33,973 nt of DNA from assembly GCA_020747015.1 (NCBI GenBank), contig JAGTJM010000130.1, positions 1-33,973 on the forward strand, in the 5' to 3' direction. The stretch comes from Pyrenochaeta sp. MPI-SDFR-AT-0127. Lineage: Eukaryota; Ascomycota; Dothideomycetes; Pleosporales; Cucurbitariaceae. The notes beneath the pieces are model-generated. The model worked only from the letters and a program-made list of their open reading frames with translations, made no database searches and was not told the origin of the DNA. Positions 18,127 through 28,297 of the stretch are shown here, in pieces. Every line of letters begins with the position of its first letter. Within the stretch, counting starts at the first letter, position 1. Made by a program: the position numbers and the translations under genes.

Positions 18127-19299
18127 TTATCTTATAAATTCTTCGTTACGCGTATTATGAACATTACCGCTCCTCACCAAGTCATCTAATGGGTGCTCTT
18201 CTCTTCTCTCCCGTGCTGCCGCTTGTGTAGGAAATGGTGGAAACCCTCGACCTCCTCTAATACACATCCAGACCGTCGCCGCTCCAGTAATCAGCCCCAC
18301 AGTGATTCCAATCACTATTCCCGCTACCTCCAGTTTTGACAGCTCGTTGTTCCTGCCTCCATTGTCGTTCGCACTAGAGCTAGTATTCTCGTCTGCGTTT
18401 GGAGCATCAGTTGGAGAACTTGGGACTCGCTTGGATGAATAGGGCACTAACTTGGTGCTTATAACTGGAGCGGTTGGGTCTTCCGTCTTGAATGAGGTTA
18501 CTACCAAAGTATACGCAGGCGGTGGCGGGGTCGGTGTAAAATAAACCACCGACGTTTGTGGCAGCCCAAAGAAGAGTGGTATGGGAATCAAGACAAGGAA
18601 GCAGATAAGGTGAAACCATACAAAAGACCGGATCGGTGGAGAGGCGGAAGATAGAGCCACCGTTGTAGTTGCAGCTGTAGTCGCAGGTGTGGTGGCGGTT
18701 GCAGTGACGGTTGCGGTTACGGTGAGAATGCCATTTGCTTCTGCTGTTGTGGTTGTTACTAAAACCTCCCGATTATTCGTTGTGGAACTGCTGCTGGCTA
18801 CGCCGCTCGCAGTACTGCTCGCATCGCTTGACGCACCTGTAGCCGTTCCTTCTCTAGGCAGTGTTTTCACCGTTTGAGTAATAATGAAGGTGTATCCAGG
18901 CACAGCGAATCCATTCGCTGAGCAATAGTCATTATATATATTTAATGCTTGCTCGACGTCTACAGTTGCATCTGCCCCACATTCACGACTAACCATGTCC
19001 TTAATTCGAGCGTGGGCTTTATCGATCAGGTCGGGGCGGCAGAGGCACTGGTAGGCTTATGATTAACGTAAATCGAGGAATATGCGGCAACGTAGGTATA
19101 AACATACTCTGATCGTATCGCACCCCAAATGAGCATTGACCGATTGACTACAGCAAATTGTATATGGCAATCTCGCGCAGGCCCGAAGCTTCGATGGGCC
19201 TCCTCCGGGTGTTTTATCCCAGTCTATCGGCCCATCGCTAGCTCGAACAAGCAGGACGGCTTGTACTGAGAGGACGGCGAATGCGATCCAGTTGAGCAT
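18127..19299 (-). CDS. CFEM-like cell-surface protein, Ser/Thr-rich, single membrane anchor
   Basis: Exons 19299-19108 and 19047-18127 (60 bp intron, GTATGT...CCAG) give 370 aa. ATG 19299 is chosen because it starts a signal peptide, MLNWIAFAVLSVQAVLLVRA. Residues about 41-106 hold eight cysteines, including CC, a GC and a CLCRPDL pair-motif created by the splice, and end NIYNDYCSANG. This matches the fungal CFEM-like extracellular family, though one Cys of the usual set (expected in KDMVSREC) is absent. Then follow a long Ser/Thr-rich region (TVTATVTATATT), a Pro/Thr stretch, one transmembrane helix at about 304-327 (EVAGIVIGITVGLITGAA) and a short charged tail. It is probably an O-glycosylated plasma-membrane or wall protein. 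A second hydrophobic run, WFHLICFLVLIPIPLFFG, sits mid-protein; it may hide an unannotated intron, but no clean acceptor was found. Confidence 0.75.
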
Positions 19300-19982
19300 T
19301 AGGAATACAACGTGTCGGCTCGGGATTCGTATATGAGGAGGTGTTCGAGTCGTAGGAAGTAGCCAACTGAATTGAGACAGTTGGTTGTTTTGTTTGTAGG
19401 ACACAAGGCTGGGAGGAGACATTCAGCCGCAGACTCGTGTTTCTCCTTTCCGACGCCACAACAAGATGCGAGACCATAAGGGCTGCTAGTAGGGCTTTCC
19501 TTTCCTTGAAGACAACTAAATATTCCTTCTATTTCTCGTGAGTGGATTGCCATACAAGCCCTGAGGCAACGCGTAAGCCCTTCTGATATCTCAACGTCAC
19601 AGATCTGTAGGACACATGCATTCTGTTAATTACTCTGGGTGAAGCCGCGGGTTTATTCAAGTCGTTCTTATTGGCTATACATTTCCCATCGCAAGGCTAT
19701 TCTAGTGCTTGCCTTGCAGCTACTGCAGCGTCCGCTTCTAAGTGAGGCATTTCTGAGGGTCCATCGTCGCTTTCTCCTCGTCTACTCAAACCTCCACCAT
19801 TGAACCTCTTCGTTTCCCTTCTCTCTCTCTTGTTGGTACGAGTACTCTAATAATATATCGCATGTGATGCAATTCTCAATAGACTTTGAATTATCTCTAT
19901 TTTGAGTTGTCTCTCTCTTCCATTTTAAATCGTGTGCTGAGGAAGAGCAGAATTTGCACGTTGAAGAAAGTGAAAAGCCCGC
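19300..19982. other. Upstream region of the CFEM-like gene, no other gene
   Basis: Contains the minus-strand 5' flank of the CFEM-like gene and pyrimidine-rich DNA (CCCTTCTCTCTCTCTTG near 19818). Overlapping small frames appear to be chance. Confidence 0.35.
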
Positions 19983-20378
19983 TCATGCACTTTCCTGAGG
20001 CGCTAGCAACTGCATCCTTTCAAACTGAGCTGTCATCTGCGCCGTCATCTGCTCCATCATCACCTGCATCATATGTTGGAGGTCGTTACGGGTGACCGCG
20101 TCACCACTCGACTGTTTTCCACGAGCCTCCGCAGGATACCTGGACGGTAGAAGACTGTCGTGTGGCTTATGAGTGCTGATGAATCTGCCTGTGCGGCCAG
20201 TGTGACCATGCCTACCATTGCCATCACTAGCACTAGTACCGCGACTGCTGTGGTACTTGTTGTGAGCAGGTACACGTCGCCGTTCCGGAACAAACAACGC
20301 CGAGTCAGAAGCCGAGTCGGAAACCAGTTCTTCTTCTGCAGGCAAGGTCCTAGATTCCCACTTCGAATCATCTGGTAG
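19983..20378 (-). CDS. Partial hypothetical protein, 3' part only
   Basis: The minus strand is open from just after a TGA at 20381-20379 to a TGA at 19983. It reads DDSKWESRTLPAEEELVSDS, basic RRRVPAHNKYHSSRG, and a Met/Gln-rich tail QHMMQVMMEQMTAQMTAQFE that should form an amphipathic helix or coiled coil. There is no ATG at the start; an acceptor-like CCAG at about 20375-20372 suggests a terminal exon. RIPed retroelement DNA begins about 100 bp upstream, so the 5' part may have been replaced by that element. Gag-like or adaptor identities are possible, none proven. Confidence 0.4.
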   Translation of the reverse strand, partial: LPDDSKWESRTLPAEEELVSDSASDSALFVPERRRVPAHNKYHSSRGTSASDGNGRHGHTGRTGRFISTHKPHDSLLPSRYPAEARGKQSSGDAVTRNDLQHMMQVMMEQMTAQMTAQFERMQLLAPQESA

Positions 20379-20489
20379 TCACATTGGTATTCAATGGAGC
20401 CAAACAGACTACTTCCTAGAGATTGGATATGAGTAGTTGAAGAGAATCTTTATACCTAATACTGCAACCTTACCTAGTCGCAGACGACT

Positions 20490-23400
20490 ACTAATACTTA
20501 ATAGATATAGTAGTTATATTAATCTTAACTTTATACTACTTATAAAGTAGTATTAGATTAAGCTTCTCTATCTACCTTCTTACCTCTCTTATAATCTATA
20601 ACCTCTTAATCTTACTAGCCTCTTAGTAGTTAAGTTAAATTATAGAGCTTAGATTTAAGCTCTAGTATCTCTTAATAATATAGTACCTATTAAGAAGTAG
20701 AGATTTATTAGTTACTACTATTAGGCTAGAGAGGCTAGCTTTATAAAAAGAGTAATAATAGCTAGTTAGAAGAATACTAGTATCTATCCTTATAATCCTT
20801 AACTAGTTCTATAGTCTTAGTATACTACTTCCTCTCCTTAACCTTAATTACCTTATAATACTCTATTCTTAACCCCTTAAAGGCCTTAAGATCTCTACTA
20901 GACTTAAAAGCTACTCTCTTAGGTAGGTACTCTATTAAGTATTATATATCTAGTCCTTTAAAAAGTAAATAAGTCTATTTTAGCTATAAATACTTAAGCT
21001 ATAAGGCTTAAGATTAGTAATTAGAGACTATAATACTAACTAGAGAAGGCTAGGCCTTAGGTAACTAGTAGTTAAATTAAGATTAACTAAAATAAAAGAT
21101 TTATAGAGGTTAATAGTATTATTATTATAATTTAGAGAAATATAGAGAAATAGAGAAAAACTAAAGCTAAGACTACTAATAAGGCTATAGCTAATATAGC
21201 TACTTAAGGATTTTAAGTCTATATATATTAAGTTTTAAATTTAAATCTTATTATTAAAATATCTTAAGTTTTTTAAGAGTAGCTAATTTTTAGTAGAATA
21301 GTTAAATACTAGAGTAGCTAAATACTAGAGTACTAAGCTTAATATAGGTCTTACTTAGTACTAACCTACTATTTATATATTCTTTTAGTAGTTATACTAT
21401 TACTATTTATACTACCCTCTTAGTTAGGGATATCTATTTATATTAACCTTAACTTAGTAGTAGTAATTATAATAGTTATATATATATAAGGTATAGTATA
21501 GTAGTCTATATTATAGGTTTCTCTAATCTTTATTATAGTAGTATTTAGATACTAGGTAGAGGGCTTTTTCTTTTCCTATTAGAACTTACCTTATATAGGC
21601 TTTCTAGTAGGCTATTAAAAATTCTTTATAATCCTTATTTAGTTCTATATATTTTTAGTAAATATTATTCTTTAAGGATAGTTTATAGTAAACTTATCTT
21701 TATCTATAGTATAGGTATAATATTATCTATTTCTTCCTAGGTAGTAAAAGTATAGTCTCTTTACTTATAGTAATTTATTATTAATAGTAGTTAGGTAGTT
21801 TATTATTTATTTCTTAAATTAGTTTATCCTAATATTCTTAAACTCTATTTTCTAGATATACTTCTATTAGTAGAATATTTTCCTTATTATTATTTAGTTA
21901 GTATAGTAATATATCCCTATATAAGTAGATTACTTCTTTATTACTTATTATCTATAGTATTAAAAGTTAGATATTATAGTCTATTAGCCTAATAATCTCT
22001 TATCTATTTATACCTTAGTCCTAAACTTAGCTAATTATATTAATTTATTAGGTAACCTTATTCTTCTACTTATAACTTCTAGTAAAGTATTCTTTCTTCC
22101 TATAATTATAGTATATCTTATTATTTTTTCCTATATCTATATTCTAGTACTTAACCTTCTAGTCTTTACCCTTATTTATATTATCTAGGTATATAGGTTC
22201 TAGTTTATTAGAAGTATAGTACCTAGTAGTATAGTTCTATTAATTAATATAAATAAAATCCCTTCTTTTATCTTTATTAGGTTAGTAGCTTCCCCTCCTA
22301 TAGCTCTATTTTTCTAGCTCTAATTTAAATAGTCTATTATTAATCTTTATACTTTCTTTAATAAGGTTATCTAGTATATATAAGTTCTTCTTAGACCTAT
22401 AATTTTAGGCTTTATTAGAATATATATTTTAGTATATTATTATCCTATCCTATAATAGTAGTATATTATTAGAATTTATTAGTATAGTTAGCTATTATTT
22501 TTTATTATAATATCTAGATACTTTATTCTATAATTAGTTTCTCTATCTAAGGTCTAAATACTAGACTAATTTATTTTTTAAACTTATCCTAACTTTTAAA
22601 TATTATAGTATTTTCTACGTCTACTATATTAGTATCTATATATTTTATAATATAGGGGTTAATCTATTCTAAGGCTTTATCTATAAGGTATATAATTACT
22701 AGTATTACTTTATTATTATCTATAATATAGTTATTAATATAGAAGTATATATTATACTAAAGTAGCTATAACTTTAGAGTTTTATAGTTACTATTATATA
22801 TTAGAGGAGTCTTCTCTTTTAGCTTACCTAGGCTAATACTTATAGAGTTAGGAGTTACTATATCTATCTTAATATTACTTATTTTAAGAGTAATTAAAAT
22901 ATTAAAAGGGCTTAGTATTTTTAGTAGAGTAGCTATAATTAAAGTAGCTAGTATTACTAAGAAATCTTTCTTAGTAGCTTCTAGATTAGAGTAAGTAGAG
23001 ATAGATAAAAGGTTAAAGTAGTTCTAAGTATTAAATAGTAGTATTTAGTAATAACTTAAGGTTAATTATAATATTCTATAGAGGTATATTACTCTTATCT
23101 ATATATATTAGTAGTTTTATAAATTCTATAGTATTCTATAGTATCTTAACTCTATACTATAAGATTTTTAGAACTATATAATTTTATAAGCTATATATTA
23201 TTATTAGCCTTTATTTAGATTTCTTCTATTACCTATATTCTTTTTACCTTTTCTACTTATAAGTACTAGCTTCCTTATTATAGGTTTATAATAGTACCTA
23301 CTACTTCTATAGAAAATTAACTAGGTTATAACTATTTATCTAGTTTTTAGCTACTACTAAGAATTTTAAGAAGTTAGTTTCTAAGTAGTAGTATTCTATA

Positions 23401-23684
23401 TATTCTATACCTCTACTTCTATAGGCTAATTAAAGTATTAATTATAAGAGATATAGTAGGATTACCTAATCTATAGCTCTCTACTCTACTTTACCTAAAC
23501 CCTAATATTACTCTAAACTACTTATAGTTTAGTCCCCTAGACGCTTACTCTATAAGTAGGTAATACCTAGCTAAAAGGATATATAGTAGAAAGTATAGCT
23601 TTCCTAACTATATAACTCCTTTTAGTAAAAGGAGTCCTAGAGATACTAAGTCCTATTTAGGACTTTATAGACTTATAGACTATC
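20490..23684 (-). mobile_element. Heavily RIPed Ty3/gypsy retroelement
   Basis: Over about 3.2 kb CpA, TpG and CpG are nearly absent and TpA dominates; non-RIP DNA returns sharply at both ends. Segment 22640-23110 aligns along its length with 1-470 in the same orientation (shared words such as CTAGGCTAATACTTATAGAGTTAG), where the less mutated copy shows Gag motifs. Downstream on the minus strand, at 22113-22072, is a ruined CCHC zinc knuckle. Leftward only about 1.6 kb remain, too little for full pol, so the element is truncated or its left end unrecognisable. No LTR could be defined. Such blocks are normally methylated heterochromatin in RIP-competent fungi. Confidence 0.85.
22072..22113 (-). 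other. Gag zinc knuckle with all four ligands mutated to Tyr
   Basis: Minus-strand translation is YYNYRKKEYFTRSY. Spacing is exactly C-x2-C-x4-H-x4-C with every ligand replaced by Tyr: TGC/TGT to TAC/TAT and CAC to TAC are the single changes RIP makes. Gly and Ala positions became Arg/Glu and Thr by the same type of change. Confidence 0.75.
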
Positions 23685-23874
23685 ACGTAATCCTATAGTT
23701 ATATATGCGCTTATTAGTCTTTAGAAGTCCTTAAGGTGGCGGTACCCCGCATTGTATCCTAGGATATAATAGCGAGGCACTGTTGCCTAGAGCTACCCCT
23801 CACTCGCTCCCTTTATTATCACAACTTATTATCACCATAATATCAATGTCCTTCGGTTCGGAATTTACGAAATA

Positions 23875-25653
23875 ATGAGACTCATTAACTCTCAGACTTT
23901 CGAGCTTAGAATTTTTTTGCCTCACGAGATTCCAGAATACGTTATCCTATCGCACCGATGGGGACTAGAGGAGATAACTTATAGAAACATTTTACAGAAT
24001 CCCATTTCTGATGAGAACAGTCCAACAAGACAACTTGGAGGCTTTTCGAAAGTGAAAGGCACCTGTAAATTGGCTTCCGATAATGGATACAGTTGGGTTT
24101 GGATTGACAGCTGTTGCATCGACAAAGAGAGCTCTGCAGATGTGGACAAAGCCATAAATTCGATGTGGGCATACTATACAAAATCGAATATCTGCTACGT
24201 ATATATGGCGGACATTCCTGGTGCTCAAGCCGGTTGGTCTATAAGCTTTCAGAATAGCACCTGGTTTACGCGTGGTTGGACATTGCAAGAACTGATCGCA
24301 CCAGTGTATGTCGAGTTTTATGCGGCTGACTGGTCGCCAATCGGCACGAAATTAGAACGATATAAGGAAATTGCGGAAATATCCACGATTGATAGGGATC
24401 TACTGGCTCAAAACAAGTCTATTGATGGTTATACCGCGGCAGAGCGTTTATCCTGGGCGGCTCATCGTCAAGTTACCCAGGAGGAGGACGAGGCTTACTC
24501 ACTTCTAGGCCTTTTCCAGATTCATATGCCGATGCTATATGGAGAAGGCCGCTCAAGAGCATTTGCCAGGCTACAAGAAGCAATCTACCTCTCCACATGC
24601 GACGACTCCATTTTCCTGTTTCGTTACAGTATCCACGTCAATGATCAGCCTCTGATAGCGGATTGTCCAAGCCGCTTCTGCCAAAGAGCCAACTGTGATC
24701 TATGCCAACGACAGATTGGTGGCGCACAGAGCTTTCCTTCTCAAATTCCATACAGTTCAGTAACCGAATCCATTTTCTGGAGAACTCAACCGCACGAGCA
24801 GATGATAACAACTGTCACATCGTTCCGAAACGAGATGTCAGTCCCCCTGTCAATCGTCGAGTACGGCCTCGTTTCTAGCAAATTGGTATTCTTTGGAGAA
24901 GAGGAGAAAACCTGGATATCGCACGTGGCAATTCTTAACCACACGACGCTGAAATACCAAAAAGGTGCCTTTTGCTTGCTTCTCTTCCGGCCTCTAGATT
25001 CAACCGAAGCATGCTTTTACCGACTCTCCCATTTTCCGGCACTGCTACCTAATGTTAGTGAATTCAGATCTATAATGCGTAAGACGAAAATACTCATACC
25101 TAGCCCGCAAATCAAACACGCAGTCAGAAAAGTTGAGAGCATTTTCAGCGTTCCCGGAGATCGTTATCAAGTCCGAGCCTGGAACGCCAAACTGATCGAC
25201 ACTCGCGCAACTATTCCGGGCAAAAAGATCTCGGGCGCGCAGTACAGGAATGCGGACTTCCGGGTCCAGGTAAATGAAACAGATTTAAATCGCAAGGCTG
25301 AAGTCTCCTGCCGATTGACGTCTCATCAGAATTCTGGCAAAAGTCCCCAGGTCCTAGTGGAACTAGAGAGGACTGTCGAGATCTGTAGCTGGTCAATCAA
25401 GAAAGTGTCTGAAGTGAATCTTCGTAAGCGATCCCGCAAGCATCGCATCTTATTCCTACCATCGACCCCTTCCGATCGTTGCAGGATACAACTTACGACT
25501 GGGGACCAGTTATACATCGGAGTTCGACGGCTAGCTGCTTGTAATCATCCAGAAGATGACAGATCCATCCTACAACAACGATATCAAATTTTTGTTCGGC
25601 CTGTTACAAGTTCAGATTCATTTACTAGTAGTGTGAACGAACAGCACCGATAG
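23875..25653 (+). CDS. HET-domain protein (heterokaryon incompatibility), 592 aa
   Basis: A single-exon frame from ATG 23875. The HET domain covers about residues 21-235: YVILSHRWGLEEITY, GYSWVWIDSCCIDKESSADV, AINSMWAYYTKSNICYVYMA, WFTRGWTLQELIAPVYVEFY and EDEAYSLLGLFQIHMPMLYG, all at family spacing, then RAFARLQEAI. HET proteins trigger localized cell death or immune-like reactions when incompatible or foreign partners are sensed. No NACHT, ankyrin or WD repeats follow; the C-terminal 350 residues are unclassified. Unusual is a cysteine cluster, C264, C269, C274, C277 (CPSRFCQRANCDLCQ), right after the HET domain, which could bind a metal. The gene is intact and starts only about 190 bp from the RIPed retroelement. 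Partner and trigger are unknown. Confidence 0.93.
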   Translation: MRLINSQTFELRIFLPHEIPEYVILSHRWGLEEITYRNILQNPISDENSPTRQLGGFSKVKGTCKLASDNGYSWVWIDSCCIDKESSADVDKAINSMWAYYTKSNICYVYMADIPGAQAGWSISFQNSTWFTRGWTLQELIAPVYVEFYAADWSPIGTKLERYKEIAEISTIDRDLLAQNKSIDGYTAAERLSWAAHRQVTQEEDEAYSLLGLFQIHMPMLYGEGRSRAFARLQEAIYLSTCDDSIFLFRYSIHVNDQPLIADCPSRFCQRANCDLCQRQIGGAQSFPSQIPYSSVTESIFWRTQPHEQMITTVTSFRNEMSVPLSIVEYGLVSSKLVFFGEEEKTWISHVAILNHTTLKYQKGAFCLLLFRPLDSTEACFYRLSHFPALLPNVSEFRSIMRKTKILIPSPQIKHAVRKVESIFSVPGDRYQVRAWNAKLIDTRATIPGKKISGAQYRNADFRVQVNETDLNRKAEVSCRLTSHQNSGKSPQVLVELERTVEICSWSIKKVSEVNLRKRSRKHRILFLPSTPSDRCRIQLTTGDQLYIGVRRLAACNHPEDDRSILQQRYQIFVRPVTSSDSFTSSVNEQHR

Positions 25654-26976
25654 GTACGCTAGTTCATATGTTACCGGCTGCAGACCTTTCTTGTAGCAAC
25701 GTCGCTGATGACACTTCTATGTCATTTTACTACTGTCGCTCCACTTGTTTTGCTTTAGCCTTTCTTATGCATTGTACGGACATCTCTACATCCGTAAGCC
25801 ACACCCTCTTGATTATGTGAAAGTAGTTCACCTGCTAATTCTACATCGAGTTCCCACAGTATGTGCACGTCTAAAGGTCGCTCGCTTACAATTATAAGCT
25901 CGGTTTGCCACTAGGCCTGTCTGTTGCAGCAACTATACTATCCTTATTCTAGGCGACCTACATCTCCTAATCGATCCTAGTTGCCTACACAACCTATCCA
26001 TCTGTTTGGGCTAAGGAACTTAGCATGGCCAGAGACCAATGGATGACACCATGTTGCTAAACCATTATCAGCATGCCGTTGTAATTCCCGATACCATAAC
26101 TAACCCCAGAAAATAAATAGAGTCCAACACTTGTTAGATACTGTCAAAAACGCGCTACTGATATTCCTTCTTGACCTAGTCGTCGATGCAGCTAATATTC
26201 ATGCAGAATTTCCGTCTTATACTGCTCATATGAAGAACCACAGTATGCTATTCTGATTTGTTGAGACCTACCAGATTTGTTTATTAATCAAAGGTCTGAT
26301 TAGTTATGTTGTGATTAAATTTCCCCTCACGAACGTTAAATTCGGTCCGCGCAGAATTGACCAGCGTAAAAGTAGCAGACAAACCGATGATCATGTCGGG
26401 CGCAGTTGAGTAATCTTTCTTAATGTTGAATTAGGGCACCATTGTAAGAGATATACTCACGGCGATGTAGTCAGTTGCAGCGTGTGAGTGAGTGCCTTTA
26501 TTGCATATAGCTGAAGAAAATTTAGGGGCACGTAAGAGTAATCTCTTAGTGTTTCTTGGAGTACCTTCGCCAAGATTCAGATGGATTTAGTTGGAGAAAA
26601 CAATCAAGGTCTTTATGGGCTCTGAGCTGTTGTTGCTCAAATAAACCGGACATGACTCCGTGCATAGCCACGACCAATAGCGCAGCGATGCATACTGCAG
26701 CCCCATTACATTCAAATAACTAATCAGGTTTGGTTCCCTGGGATGCGCAATATCAATGCCAAGATTCAGCGTAGCACGGAGCAACATTCTTTCCGATTCG
26801 GCCGCCTTTCGGCCATATATGTACCTCTAACCATCTTTAATTATCTGCTAGAAGACAGGTAGCTGCCAGATTCAGAATTTCAGCCAGTACCGACTTTAAT
26901 TGCGTATGCACAGATAGTCTCTCCATTTACATATTAGTTATCACCTTCTGTCGGTTTCTTTGCGCTCTACCTAGGA
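25654..26976. other. Intergenic, possible weak minus-strand coding relic
   Basis: No gene is supported. Minus-strand open pieces at about 26787-26587 and 26425-26285 (the latter reading DYSTAPDMIIGLSATFTLVN, then REGKFNHNITNQTFD) look somewhat protein-like but match no family I know. The last 200 bp are the promoter region of the short-chain dehydrogenase. Confidence 0.3.
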
Positions 26977-28005
26977 ATGGGTGTCTACGACTTCTTCAAA
27001 TAGTCATACTTTATCCCGAAGCCAACATTAACCGAGAAAAATCTTCCGGATCAATCACGTCCGTTCCTTATCCTTATGGTGAAGGATAATGCTAACTTCG
27101 CATTAGGGAAGGTTTTCATCGTGACAGGAGGCTATGCAGGTTGTGGATATGAGCTGGTCAAAGATCTTTACCAGCACAATGGCAGCATCTACATCGCCGG
27201 TCGAAATCCGGAGAAAGCAGAGGCGGCAATTTCGAAGTTAAGGTCGGAATTCCCGACCTCAACAGGGCTGCTATCTTTCCTCAAAGTTGATTTCTCAGAC
27301 TTTTCCACGATAAAAACTGCAGCTGAGGAGTTCTTGTCTAAGGAGACACGATTAGACGTCCTAACCAACAACGCGGGTGTTATGATCCCTCCACTTGGTT
27401 CGAAAGACGAACATGGTCATGAACTCCAAATCGGAACCAATGTGCTTGGGCCATATCTTTTCACGAAACTCCTTATTCCAATCATGCAAAGTACTGTGGC
27501 AAAAGTGCCAGCCGAATCCGTCCGTATAACGTGGGGATCCTCAGGTGTCGCCACTACGTCTCCAGAGAACGGCATGATTTTTGGAGCGGATGGCAATATC
27601 GAGCAAGGAGCCAATAGTCAAGTTGACTACACCGTCAGCAAGGCGGCAAACATCTATTTGGCCTCCCAATTTGCCCGTCTCTATAGCAAGGATGGGATAG
27701 TAAGCGTGTCATGGAACCCTGGAAATCTGGAAACTGAGCTGCAGCGACATGCGAACTGGCTTCAGAAGTTTATACTGGGTTTCGTGACGCACCCCGCTCG
27801 ATTTGGTGGATACACAGAACTGTGGGCTGGCTGGTCCCCGGATATCACAGCGAGCCATAACGGTGCATATATCGCGCCTTGGGGCCGCATTTACCCAGCC
27901 AGGGAGGACATACAGGCTGGTACAAAGAGCAAAGAGGAGGGAGGCACAGGCTATGCGGAAAAGCTCTTGGCTTACTGTGAGAAGGAAACCGCGGCGTTTG
28001 CTTGA
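26977..28005 (+). CDS. Short-chain dehydrogenase/reductase with early in-frame TAG
   Basis: The classical SDR core is clear: TGGYAGCGYE cofactor loop, NNAGV, catalytic Ser in WGSSG and YTVSK (Tyr185, Lys189, counting from ATG 27076), so it should bind NAD(P) and oxidise or reduce a small molecule. The simplest ORF begins at 27076, but that ATG lies inside a likely 48 bp intron (27059-27106, GTCCGT...GCTAAC...TTAG). Splicing it links a better N-terminus from ATG 26977, MGVYDFFK-stop-SYFIPKP and TEKNLPDQS, to KVFIVTGG, matching fungal relatives. Codon 9 is then TAG (27001-27003), probably from CAG. Either the gene is a pseudogene, or unspliced transcripts give the 309 aa form from 27076, which keeps the whole fold. 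It converges with the FAD monooxygenase. Confidence 0.8.
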
Positions 28006-28297
28006 AGATGACTGGGCAGCCTTTTTTCTTTAGTTTGTGAAGGAGTTCTTAGTCGATTTTATTGTAGTAATTAGTCTCAAACTCATACTCCTACGGTTAT
28101 CGATGTCAAAGTTTCGTGTAAGCTCACGCTTCATTCTGTCGCGGTTACGAAGGCCGTAGAGGCACTTCTAAGATAGGGCTAAACACCTCCTAGTAGTATT
28201 TTCGTGGTACGCGAACTATATGAGTGCGCAGCACTTGCTTCGTGAATAATACAACCCTAACTACTACTAATTTTCGTGATAGTGTCTACAGCACTTT

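Noticed and set aside
18407..18619. Extra minus-strand frame MVSPYLLPCLDSH inside the CFEM-like gene, and a possible intron starting GTATGG at 18621
   Set aside because: The frame overlaps the main ORF. The first AG downstream (18501) gives an immediate stop, and the next would delete Pro/Thr-rich sequence that looks real.
22160..22210. YLDN-like minus-strand reading thought to be a reverse-transcriptase YLDD box
   Set aside because: It lies upstream of the Gag zinc knuckle in the element's own direction, where reverse transcriptase cannot be.
23700..23874. Possible LTR of the RIPed gypsy element next to the HET gene
   Set aside because: No similarity to the 563-777 LTR could be seen and no TG...CA boundaries with a primer-binding site were found.
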